From a virus, in the IMG/VR virus record IMGVR_UViG_3300044846_001312, positions 1-22,373 of that record: 22,373 nt of DNA. The stretch is one strand, 5' to 3'. Position 1 is the first letter of the stretch, and each line of letters opens with the position of its first letter. The notes under the pieces are model-generated. The model was not told the origin of the DNA and made no database searches. It saw nothing but the letters and a program-made list of their open reading frames with translations. Positions 7,715 to 14,621 of this stretch are shown piece by piece. The position numbers were made by a program, and so were the translations under genes.

Positions 7715-10200
7715 CGTGCTTGCGTATCCACAATGGGCATGAAACCGACAACGGTCGCCGGCAAGGGTTGATCGTTGACGTACATTTGATAGGCGTCGGT
7801 GGTGTAGCCGTCCGGCCAGGCAATATCCTTGTCGCCCGTAAATGGGGGGATTGGTTCATCCATCAGATCATCCGGACCTCGGAACAGGATTTCATCGAGG
7901 TTGTCTTCGTCTGGTCCGACTTTTCCGCCGACCGTGTTGATCAAGCGCACCATCCCCGTGTCGATTCGCTTGGTCTTGCCCTGCGACGTTCCATTGGCCG
8001 ATCCGCCCTCAAGTCGCATGGTCTTGATCTTGGCCGGACAGGGCAAGCCGAGATGGACATACCACGATGGAGAATCCAGCGTGACGGAGCCCGATGCGAC
8101 AACAACGGCCGAATGCGGCGAGCCGTCCGCCAGCACGTCAAGGGTTTCACCTTCGAGGTGATCCAGTCCGCTGATCGTGGATGCCGTGATGGCCCAGCCG
8201 CCTGATGCAATCGCTGTCAGCGAAGGCCACGCTGAGATAATCGTCGCGTGCACCACTGTTCCAGAATTGACGGCGGTGATCTCTGCCCGTGCGGTGTGAT
8301 AGACATCGGCGCTGTCCTGGTAGCGGTAGCGGATTTCCTTTCCGATATCACCCGAGACAAAGGCCGTACCGCCCGCTGTGAAGGCGACGGCTTCCGTGTC
8401 CACCACAGTGGCGCCCGTGCCCGGTGTCAGCGTTTGAGCGACTGATCCGTCATATGTCAGCCCGGAGTCGACATAGAAGGCGTTGATGATGTCTTCCTCG
8501 GCGTCCAGCGGAGGCTCCATATATTCGACATAGCGCACCGTGCCGCCGTTGATTGTTCTGCGCACGATCATCCAGAGTTCATCGGCGTCAGTGGCCGGGT
8601 TCGGAATAACCTCAATGGCTTCGACAATCCCATCGCCGCCAATCGGATGCCGGTGCCAGCCGAACCGGCGCTGGTTCACGTTCAGCGTGGTGGCGAACAG
8701 CAGACCATCAGAGCGCAGCACCCATACAATGGAATTCGGCTCCTGCTGGTAGGCAATGCTGATGATGGCCTTGCCCTTGGGCAACAGATGCCGGGCCAGT
8801 ACGGATAGATTCGTGGAGCGGTAGCCTTCGGTTTCCAGTGTGTAGGCGATGTCCCGCATCTTGCGACCGGAGCGCTGCACGAACAGCACCGAATCACCGA
8901 CTCGTGCAGGTTGAACAGACCTGGAACCGTAGGACGATTCCGGCTTCGATTTGGCGTTGCCGGGGCCGAATGCTTCGGTCGTGGTGATCTCGCGGATCGA
9001 GAATTCCCCGCCTGCGGTGCCGACCAGCAGCGAACCGGAAGGGGCGACCCATTCAATGCGGTTGACCTGGTCGCTGGTGACTTCAATGGTCAGGCCGGCA
9101 TCCTTGGTTACATCGCCACCGGTGTCCTTGTCGCGGAAATTCTCGAAGTCGCCGGACTGGCTGAACCAAAGCTCGCGCGTCGAGGCGCGGGCAAAGACCA
9201 GGCGCTCACGGAAAAATGTCACATGCGACGGCCAGCCCCGCGCGTCAGACCATGCACCCCGCGCCCAGCGGGTCGAGGCGTCGCCGCTGCCGACCGCGCC
9301 GTCCGGGATGCGCGATTGCACGGTAATAGTGGCCGATGCGCCACCGGAGGCGACCGCCGTAATCTTGCCGTGACCATAACCTGAATCGAGAAATTCCCAC
9401 TGCACCCCGGCATTTCCGTCGAAGATCGCGCCCGATGTGTGGGAAGGCTGTACCGTGCCCGTCGTGGCCGAGTTCAAGGCTTTGTAGTTACGATTCCCGG
9501 CGCGGCGCACGTCGTTGGCGTTGACCGCCTTGCTGGCCTCCCATGAGGCCGTGGTATCCGCCAGCTTCTGCTCCAGATAGAACAGCGTCCCGATGTCGTC
9601 GGCAGTGAAGGTGCCCGCTGTCGATGCGGTCAGCGTGACCGATGCCCCCGTGTTCGCACCAGCGTAGACGGTGACCGTCTCATCCGGATCAAGATCGACA
9701 AACGGCCCACCATCCGGCACAAACTCAGCAAGCGTCCACGCGAGCGCCCCTGTGCGGGTCAGTTTCTGCACCGGGTAAGTCTCGTCGACGTGCGTAATGT
9801 AGAGGACATCTCCAGACTGCACCGAGCGCAGCAGGAAATTCCCGTCAGCGTCAAACAGGTCGGCGGCGACCCAGGGCGTCGCCACCTCGAGTGGCGCGGA
9901 TCCATTCATCACAATGCCGTGATCGGTATAAAACCGCAGGTACTGGTCGCCGACTTCGAGGATATAGGCCTGCTCGATGTTGAACTCGAAGCGCAGCGTC
10001 CCGGTGCGATCGGTCATATCCTTGACCTCGCGCACAAAACGAGTCCCGCCCCGGCGCTCTGCCGGCCCTTCGATCAGCGGCATGAAGTTTTCAAGGCGCG
10101 AGCAGCCCGAGGCGTATTCCTCAAGCTCGACGCGAGCGCCAAACAGCGGGGAAAGTTCTCCGGAAGAAAACGAATTCAGCAGAGGGGCGGCTTTGGGCAT
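7711..10200 (-). CDS. Tail tubular protein B-like nozzle protein (T7 gp12-like)
   Basis: An 829-residue structural protein that would form the tail nozzle through which DNA leaves. The N-terminus is diagnostic: SFSSGELSPLFGARVELEEY, then CSRLENF and GPAERRGGTRFV, matching the 'GElsp...gR.dl..Y..g...l.N......G...rRpGt' signature of gp12-like proteins. Two beta-rich inserts with a GTFTADDIGTLFYLE or TAFVSGDIGKEIRYR pattern occur near residues 190-210 and 590-615; these resemble the modules databases label FCCH-like. Length is close to T7 gp12 (about 794). ATG 10200 overlaps the tail tubular A stop by one base (TGATG). The gene follows tubular A and precedes the Gp13-like gene, the T7 order. Confidence 0.85.
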   Translation of the reverse strand: MPKAAPLLNSFSSGELSPLFGARVELEEYASGCSRLENFMPLIEGPAERRGGTRFVREVKDMTDRTGTLRFEFNIEQAYILEVGDQYLRFYTDHGIVMNGSAPLEVATPWVAADLFDADGNFLLRSVQSGDVLYITHVDETYPVQKLTRTGALAWTLAEFVPDGGPFVDLDPDETVTVYAGANTGASVTLTASTAGTFTADDIGTLFYLEQKLADTTASWEASKAVNANDVRRAGNRNYKALNSATTGTVQPSHTSGAIFDGNAGVQWEFLDSGYGHGKITAVASGGASATITVQSRIPDGAVGSGDASTRWARGAWSDARGWPSHVTFFRERLVFARASTRELWFSQSGDFENFRDKDTGGDVTKDAGLTIEVTSDQVNRIEWVAPSGSLLVGTAGGEFSIREITTTEAFGPGNAKSKPESSYGSRSVQPARVGDSVLFVQRSGRKMRDIAYTLETEGYRSTNLSVLARHLLPKGKAIISIAYQQEPNSIVWVLRSDGLLFATTLNVNQRRFGWHRHPIGGDGIVEAIEVIPNPATDADELWMIVRRTINGGTVRYVEYMEPPLDAEEDIINAFYVDSGLTYDGSVAQTLTPGTGATVVDTEAVAFTAGGTAFVSGDIGKEIRYRYQDSADVYHTARAEITAVNSGTVVHATIISAWPSLTAIASGGWAITASTISGLDHLEGETLDVLADGSPHSAVVVASGSVTLDSPSWYVHLGLPCPAKIKTMRLEGGSANGTSQGKTKRIDTGMVRLINTVGGKVGPDEDNLDEILFRGPDDLMDEPIPPFTGDKDIAWPDGYTTDAYQMYVNDQPLPATVVGFMPIVDTQAR

Positions 10201-10802
10201 CAGTGCCTCGACAGCATCCAGGAGTCGTCCGGGATTTCTTCGGGCGGAAGTTCGATTGCGTTGGCGCGGATCGCCATGCGGATGGACGCCTTCAAGTCCT
10301 CGCGCAACGATTCCTTTTTCGTGTTTGATTGCGTGATGGCCTCGCAGCCATTGAAGGCCAGATCAATCGCCAGGGTCTCGGAAAACGCCGCATCGAATTC
10401 CCCGGTGTCCGTCACGCGCTTGATGTACCGAAGATAGAGCGGCGCCGTAAAGTCGGTGACGATGGTTCGCCCCTCGATCTTGTAGGGTTCCGAATCCGGA
10501 CCGCCCATCGAATCAGACAATCCGGGAACTTGCCATATGTCGTTAACCTGCACCACGCGCAAACAGTCGGTCGGGAGTTGGTAGGCCATCGTGTAGCCCC
10601 ATTCCGGCGCATCGGACAGGGCCGGGAGCGATTCGCGTTTCATGGCGAAAGACCAGTTGTAGACTCTCAAAAGGAAATCGCGGCGCAGTTCGTAGAGCGC
10701 ATTCATTTCCCGCGCTTCTTTCACGTTATCCGACAGCGACGTAATCCGCTTGGCGCCGAGCTTGGTCAGCGCGGAATTGACGATTGCGATGGAACTAGCC
10801 AT
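10200..10802 (-). CDS. Tail tubular protein A-like (T7 gp11-like)
   Basis: Tail gatekeeper protein of 200 residues (T7 gp11 is about 196), which would bridge the portal and nozzle. The start SSIAIVNSALTKLGAKRI, then SLSDNVKEAREMNALYE and LLRVYNWSFAMKRESL, is the classical pattern of this family. The reading frame extends upstream to 10985, but that extension overlaps the glycosyltransferase and is Cys/Arg-rich shadow sequence. The chosen ATG at 10802 has a perfect AAAGGAGG Shine-Dalgarno six bases away, one of the strongest in the window. It overlaps the glycosyltransferase stop by eight bases. In BPP-1/T7-like gene orders it would follow the capsid genes directly; here the sugar cassette lies between. 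Confidence 0.87.
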   Translation of the reverse strand: MASSIAIVNSALTKLGAKRITSLSDNVKEAREMNALYELRRDFLLRVYNWSFAMKRESLPALSDAPEWGYTMAYQLPTDCLRVVQVNDIWQVPGLSDSMGGPDSEPYKIEGRTIVTDFTAPLYLRYIKRVTDTGEFDAAFSETLAIDLAFNGCEAITQSNTKKESLREDLKASIRMAIRANAIELPPEEIPDDSWMLSRH

Positions 10803-11430
10803 TCCATACCTCCTTTGCCCATCCCCCTGCTTCGTGGGGGCGCGGCTTGCCGTGGAAACACACCACCCGCGCGCCTTCCGGCACGGCTTGGGTGCAATGG
10901 GTCTTGTAGGACACGAATGCGCCCGGATACAGGTCTTGCAGGATGTCGACCTGCTTGGGGAATCGCCCTTGATCGAGGTTTTCAAAGAACCCCTGATCGC
11001 CTCTCGGATCGGTCATCTGCTGACCGTTCGAGTCGAATTCTTCCCACAGGCCGAGGCTGTTGTCGGTGCGCCAGATCATGATCGCCGGGCCAAGTCCTTG
11101 CGGACGCCAGAAGTCGCGCAGCGTGGCGAATGGCCCGTCATAGCTGGCGATGTCGTCGATGTTGCCGAGGATGAACGTGTCCAGGTCGATGAACATCGCC
11201 CGGCCATCGGGGAACATGCCCGGCTTGAACAGGTGCAGCTTTTCCCACCAACCGGGCAGAAGCGCCGGCTTGCAGGTCATCCCCGGATAGAGGCTGGAGG
11301 CGTCGTCCGTGACCACATAGAATCGGTGTGGCAGGGTCAGATGCTGCTTGATCTGCCGGCGCAGTTTACGGACATACTCGGCGCCGCGGCCGCAATAATT
11401 GCCTGTCTGGACGACGACGACGCTCAACAT
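10795..11430 (-). CDS. Glycosyltransferase with DxD motif (GT8/GT-A-like)
   Basis: Soluble protein of 211 residues. The N-terminus is a beta strand (LSVVVVQTGNY), and residues 79-92 hold the metal and nucleotide-sugar motif AMFIDLDTFILGNI with D82-L-D84. Downstream are GDQGFFE (144-150) and HGKPRP (193-198), resembling the acidic 'DQ' and terminal 'H-x-G-x-x-K-P' elements of GT8-type retaining transferases. This family occurs in phages and rarely has an assigned substrate. No membrane segment is visible. I chose ATG 11430 (MLSVVVV) over the longer frame because it sits at the previous gene's stop (seven-base overlap) and the extension is low-quality shadow sequence. Third of three probable transferases in the cassette; the acceptor is unknown. 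Confidence 0.75.
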   Translation of the reverse strand: MLSVVVVQTGNYCGRGAEYVRKLRRQIKQHLTLPHRFYVVTDDASSLYPGMTCKPALLPGWWEKLHLFKPGMFPDGRAMFIDLDTFILGNIDDIASYDGPFATLRDFWRPQGLGPAIMIWRTDNSLGLWEEFDSNGQQMTDPRGDQGFFENLDQGRFPKQVDILQDLYPGAFVSYKTHCTQAVPEGARVVCFHGKPRPHEAGGWAKEVWNG

Positions 11431-12107
11431 GTGACCGCCCCCCATTTCTGACGGAACAGTTCGGCATTGCGTGCGAAGCCTTCCCCCGGCCATAGAATCG
11501 TGGCGTTGGTCTTCGGGTGCGTGACGACCAGATCGTCGCACACGTTGAAGATTGCGCCGGCTCGCGCCATGCGCCGGATGAAGTCTCGATCTTCATATCC
11601 AGCACCATCGCGATAGTCTTCATCGAAGCCACCGGCGCGCTCGAATAGCTCGCGTCGCATCATGCCCAGATAGGCGATGCCAGAACCATCAGGACAGTCG
11701 GGAACCTTCACGCTGCTGTGGCAGTGCCAGGCGCGCTGTTCAGGGCACCACGCCGCCGCCAGCACATATCCATTCGGCCCGATTTGATCGAGCCTCGCAG
11801 CCATTTCCTGCAACACTTGGCCTTTGTCGTGCAGCATCTCGATGCAGGACAGCACGATGATGTCGCCGGACGCGGCGGCTACTCCAGCATTCCATGCGAC
11901 CGATTGCGGGGTCGGGGCCGACTTCACGGGAAGTCGCACCACCTTGGTATTCAGGGTCAGCCGTGGCGGGATATAGGGGATCGGGTTGCCGTCGTCGACG
12001 ATCACCAGTTCAAGGTCGACACCTTCGTGGTACTGCTGGTCAAGCAGATAAAGCGCCTTGTCGGCGGCCGCGCGGCGCATCCAATAGGGAAGGATCAGCG
12101 AGATCAT
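11424..12107 (-). CDS. GT2-family glycosyltransferase
   Basis: A 227-residue GT-A-fold protein. The start MISLILPYW plus ELVIVDDGNP (34-42) is the nucleotide-binding beginning of family 2 transferases. WNAGVAAASGDIIVL (72-86) leads to the usual DxD position, which here reads SCIEML (87-92). Loss of the canonical DxD is also seen in a phage/LPS-type subgroup with an 'xNPEv' version, so it need not mean inactivity. GYEDRDFIRRM (170-180) is the conserved catalytic ED segment, and DDLVVTHPKT follows. It lacks membrane helices, unlike prophage GtrB enzymes. Starts at ATG 12107 in an ATGA overlap with the ketoisomerase gene. Donor and acceptor cannot be read from sequence. Confidence 0.82.
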   Translation of the reverse strand: MISLILPYWMRRAAADKALYLLDQQYHEGVDLELVIVDDGNPIPYIPPRLTLNTKVVRLPVKSAPTPQSVAWNAGVAAASGDIIVLSCIEMLHDKGQVLQEMAARLDQIGPNGYVLAAAWCPEQRAWHCHSSVKVPDCPDGSGIAYLGMMRRELFERAGGFDEDYRDGAGYEDRDFIRRMARAGAIFNVCDDLVVTHPKTNATILWPGEGFARNAELFRQKWGAVTC

Positions 12108-12478
12108 CGCGCCAGCCTCTTGAATTCGGCGAAGTCTCGGATGCAGTCGGTCTCGTCATGTTCAGCAGAAGCCAAGACCAGAACAACCGCATCCGGCGTG
12201 AATTCGTGCAGCTCCAGCCACTCAAGCGGATCGATCAAAAGCCCGGTGGTCGGATCGTCCATGCGAATATCGCGGTAGCCTTTCCGATCCCTGATCGTCA
12301 GACTGAAGCCGCCACAGATCGCAATCATCAATCGACGCAGTTCGCGGTGTGCATGGCCCCCGCGCGTGGCCTTCGGGTCAATGTGATGCAGGTAATAGAC
12401 GCGCTCGATGTCGAACGGCAACCGCTCGATCACGGTCAGGCTGCCGCGCGTGTCGGTGATGGTCTTGAGGTTCAACAT
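12104..12478 (-). CDS. FdtA/QdtA-like dTDP-sugar 3,4-ketoisomerase (cupin)
   Basis: A 124-residue single-domain cupin of the WxcM-like/FdtA family. These enzymes convert dTDP-4-keto-6-deoxyglucose to the 3-keto isomer on the way to 3-amino sugars such as Fuc3NAc and Qui3NAc. Seen: DTRGSLTVIERLPFDIERVYYL (9-30, quoted in two parts in the family pattern), the hallmark RGGHAHRELRR (39-49; H42 and H44 at the catalytic/cupin position), GGFSLTIRDRKG (56-67), and ASAEHDETDCIRDFAEF (103-119). The last matches the usual 'aS..Y.e.DYIR.y.eF' end, with Cys in place of the usual Tyr. ATG 12478 has GAGAGG eight bases upstream and a seven-base overlap with the previous gene. No dTDP-sugar synthase or aminotransferase lies nearby, so a substrate from the host is implied. 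Confidence 0.83.
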   Translation of the reverse strand: MLNLKTITDTRGSLTVIERLPFDIERVYYLHHIDPKATRGGHAHRELRRLMIAICGGFSLTIRDRKGYRDIRMDDPTTGLLIDPLEWLELHEFTPDAVVLVLASAEHDETDCIRDFAEFKRLAR

Positions 12479-13059
12479 TTGCCGTACCTCTCAATCCACG
12501 CCTTGGTGTTGCCTGAGAGCGATGTCACCCGCCCCTTGAATATCTGGCGGACGGCGCACTTCCATTCATTTTCTGTCGCCCGATCAACAAAGTCGGTCGA
12601 GTACCAGGGGGCGTCGAAGAAATGCCCGTCGCCAGTCATCGGCACGCCGGCCAGCACGATTTCGTCATAGCCGAGCAGCAGCCCGACATAGCAGGCGAAC
12701 AGGCCGGACGTTCCGCCCACCGCATCAATGTTCCACGTCACATCAATCCCGTCGCCGGATTTGTGCGAGTGGATCATCGGAGGTACGGCGTCGCCGTAGT
12801 TGTGGCCCAGGCGGAACTTCTTCCACCCCGGCATGTATTCCTTGTGCAGCGTGACCCAATGCCGGATGCGCTCATGCAGATACGCGCCGACATCATTGAC
12901 GGCCATGATTTCACCCTTCCACGGGCGCACCTTGGCGTAGTCATCCCAAACAGTGCGGCCACCGCCGATCACCAGCAGAGGCCCGGAAAACCGCCCGCAG
13001 CGGGAAGGGATTTCTCCCCTCCCGCCGAGAGCGCGCCAGAGGTCTGGCAGATCGGACAT
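12472..13059 (-). CDS. DUF115/GT42-like Rossmann-fold protein
   Basis: A 195-residue phage protein with nucleotide-binding features. LLVIGGGRTVWDDY (28-41) is a strand-turn-helix with a glycine-rich loop. IMAVNDVGAYL (51-61) and HWVTLHKEYMPGW (67-79) follow. VGGTSGLFACYVGLLLGYDE (114-133) then IVLAGVPM and GHFF (145-148) resemble the 'TSGvym..AialGykeIylsGiDf...H.F' signature shared by GT42 sialyltransferases and the DUF115/MptE superfamily. I infer a sugar-nucleotide or nucleotide-binding enzyme, perhaps a transferase; no activity is proven. ATG 13059 overlaps the cement gene stop by one base (TGATG) and lacks a strong Shine-Dalgarno, so reinitiation is likely. First gene of the sugar cassette. 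Confidence 0.6.
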   Translation of the reverse strand: MSDLPDLWRALGGRGEIPSRCGRFSGPLLVIGGGRTVWDDYAKVRPWKGEIMAVNDVGAYLHERIRHWVTLHKEYMPGWKKFRLGHNYGDAVPPMIHSHKSGDGIDVTWNIDAVGGTSGLFACYVGLLLGYDEIVLAGVPMTGDGHFFDAPWYSTDFVDRATENEWKCAVRQIFKGRVTSLSGNTKAWIERYGKC

Positions 13060-13568
13060 CAGGTGCCTGCGACGTAGCGAGTACGCAGCGAGACGGTGCC
13101 CGCGCCGCTGCCCACGGTGTCACCCGTGAAGCAGATGTCGTACCAGCAGTTCGGATCAGCCGACAGACCGGCGTTCTGCCAAACGGCTTCCTCGATGTCT
13201 TCGACGCCGACCGCCGAACTGCCCTCGAACAGCAGCTCAGTCCCGGTCAATGATGCGGAGACCAGGGTGATATTGTCCGCGTAGGCGTTGGCGTCGACCA
13301 CCGCGCCGCCATCTTCTGCTGTGGCATACAAGCCCACATCGAAGACAGCGCCCGAAGTGATGGCGTCGTTGAACAGCGAAAGCTGGCTGATGCGCCAGGA
13401 CGAATGCACCCGCGCCAGACGGTAAACGCTACCGTCCGCGTCGGCTGCGGCGATCTCAACCGTCCCCACCTGCTCGCGGAGAACGGCGCCCATGACATTG
13501 AGCGAGTTCGCAACGGGAGGCGTGGCGTCGAGGTTGGTGACCAGATTGGTCTTGGTGTTGGCTACCAT
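13059..13568 (-). CDS. Probable capsid cement/decoration protein (Bbp16-like position)
   Basis: A 169-residue protein, beta-rich and without Cys clusters or membrane segments, directly after the major capsid gene. In Bordetella phage BPP-1 the gene beside the major capsid gene (bbp17) encodes cement protein Bbp16, a jelly-roll protein that stabilises the shell; the same position here is the main basis for the call. Visible sequence includes an N-terminal arm (residues 1-30), SWRISQLSLFNDAITSGAVF, then DVGLYATAEDGGAV, consistent with beta strands facing a shell. ATG 13568 has a strong AAAGGAGA Shine-Dalgarno five bases away, expected for an abundant product. The 33 bases between capsid stop and this start contain only that site. 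Confidence 0.62.
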   Translation of the reverse strand: MVANTKTNLVTNLDATPPVANSLNVMGAVLREQVGTVEIAAADADGSVYRLARVHSSWRISQLSLFNDAITSGAVFDVGLYATAEDGGAVVDANAYADNITLVSASLTGTELLFEGSSAVGVEDIEEAVWQNAGLSADPNCWYDICFTGDTVGSGAGTVSLRTRYVAGT

Positions 13569-13601
13569 GTGATTCTCCTTTGAGTTGGGTTAGGTGGCCG
13601 A

Positions 13602-14441
13602 TCAGACGTAGCTGATCTCGACGACGCCGGCATCCTCGACGCGGGTCGCGCCGATATCCATCTCGACGAAAACCTGCGTTGAGTAGTTCTTGTCGGCGCG
13701 CTCGCTGATGCGGACAACCGGCTCGGCACCCACCGCCAGAACAACCGCGTTCTTGGCGTAGACGAACGCCTTGAGCGCAGTGACTTGCGTCGAGACGATG
13801 AACTTGAAGCCGAGGAAGGTGTCGATCTGGCCCTGCACCAGCGCTTTGATGCTGTTGTAGTCGGACGAGGTGATTTCCGTCGCTGACAACAGATCGGTGA
13901 GGCCGGCCGGGTTGATCGCGCAGGTCAGCATGTCCGTGTCGACATCGGCCGCCAGCAGGATTTCACGGGCAGAACGAAGTTTCGCCACGGTCAGCGCCGC
14001 CGAAGCCGCCGCGATCTTCTGCGCGCTTGGCAATGCGACGGTCGTCGCGCCGGCCACACCGGAATAGGCGTTACCGGCCATCGCCGCGATCAATACCGCA
14101 TCCATCTTGCGGCCTGCCGCCATCGCCGCGTTCATGGCGTAGGGGCTGGTCGGGTCGATCAGGGTGCGAATCTTGTCGGCGTTGTCGATCAGGTCGGCAA
14201 AACGCGACGTGACCAGAGAAACACGGCGCCGGCTGTGCGGAGTGTCGATCTGCGGGGTGTCGTCATGGCGCGAAGTGGCATCGACCATATCGACGGCGCC
14301 GATACGTTCGAAGTAAGCATTCTTGCCGGTGACTTGCTCGCTGCGGACGGAGCCGCGGAGCTTGGAACCCTTCTGCTGCGAGAGCATCAGGACGTTTGAC
14401 TTGTACTGTTCGACCATTGCGGTCGTGATTTGCGTGGACAT
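13602..14441 (-). CDS. Major capsid protein
   Basis: A 279-residue capsid subunit. Position after the scaffold and sequence features support the call: TGKNAYFERIGAVDMVD near residue 40, SRFADLIDNADKIRTLIDPT near 80-100, an Ala-rich helix (AAAGR to AAMAG), and a C-terminal RADKNYSTQVFVEMDIGATR, then EDAGVVEISYV. These are shared by the capsid family of BPP-1-like and related podoviruses (variant HK97 fold). The frame opens at a TTG five codons earlier, but ATG 14441 has GGAGG eight bases upstream (GGAGGACTACACC) and is the better start. It is preceded by the largest noncoding stretch in the window, which may raise its expression independently. Confidence 0.85.
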   Translation of the reverse strand: MSTQITTAMVEQYKSNVLMLSQQKGSKLRGSVRSEQVTGKNAYFERIGAVDMVDATSRHDDTPQIDTPHSRRRVSLVTSRFADLIDNADKIRTLIDPTSPYAMNAAMAAGRKMDAVLIAAMAGNAYSGVAGATTVALPSAQKIAAASAALTVAKLRSAREILLAADVDTDMLTCAINPAGLTDLLSATEITSSDYNSIKALVQGQIDTFLGFKFIVSTQVTALKAFVYAKNAVVLAVGAEPVVRISERADKNYSTQVFVEMDIGATRVEDAGVVEISYV

Positions 14442-14621
14442 GGTGTAGTCCTCCAAAAAGTTGAAAAGCGACTCTTCGAAAGGCCTACCCGCCTGCGCGG
14501 AACCATTTCTAACCCTGTTGCGGTAGGGTCAATCCGGCAGTCTCTCCTGCTGTCTCGCGGACCTGATTCGGGTCAGGCTCCCCGCAATTCCGGCGCGCTC
14601 ATAACACGCCGTCCCACCCGA
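14442..14621 (-). promoter_or_regulatory. Structured noncoding leader upstream of the capsid gene
   Basis: The only long intergenic stretch (180 bases) in an otherwise overlapping gene array. On the minus strand it can form several short hairpins: CCTGA/TCAGG (14562-14577), GCAG/CTGC (14537-14550), ACCCT/AGGGT with a possible wobble extension (14512-14529) and CCGC/GCGG (14489-14500), followed by the capsid Shine-Dalgarno GGAGG. None has a T-run, so none is a classical terminator. The longest ATG-started frame I found inside is nine codons, without good context. It could be a 5' leader controlling capsid translation, an RNA-processing site or a promoter region. I do not recognise it as a named riboswitch. 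Confidence 0.5.
14506..14532 (-). promoter_or_regulatory. Weak sigma70-like promoter candidate before the capsid gene
   Basis: On the minus strand, TTGACC (14532-14527) is followed after 15 bases by TAGAAA (14511-14506). The -35 matches five of six consensus bases, the -10 four of six, but the spacer is short. The inverted repeat ACCCT/AGGGT falls on the -35 edge and spacer, so it could be an operator as easily as an RNA hairpin. A boost for capsid expression would make sense at this point. Chance occurrence is quite possible. Confidence 0.22.

Noticed and set aside
10803-10985. N-terminal extension of tail tubular protein A
   Set aside because: The extension is Cys/Arg/Ser-rich, lies inside the glycosyltransferase gene and lacks the family pattern; the strong AAAGGAGG before ATG 10802 marks the real start.
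14562-14577. Terminator after the scaffold gene
   Set aside because: Hairpin CCTGA/TCAGG has no T-run after it and only five pairs; not a classical intrinsic terminator.
14442-14621. Glycine- or cobalamin-type riboswitch in the capsid leader
   Set aside because: A few purine-rich GAGAGA/GGAG runs recall aptamer cores, but the conserved core strings of those classes are not present and capsid control by such ligands would be odd.
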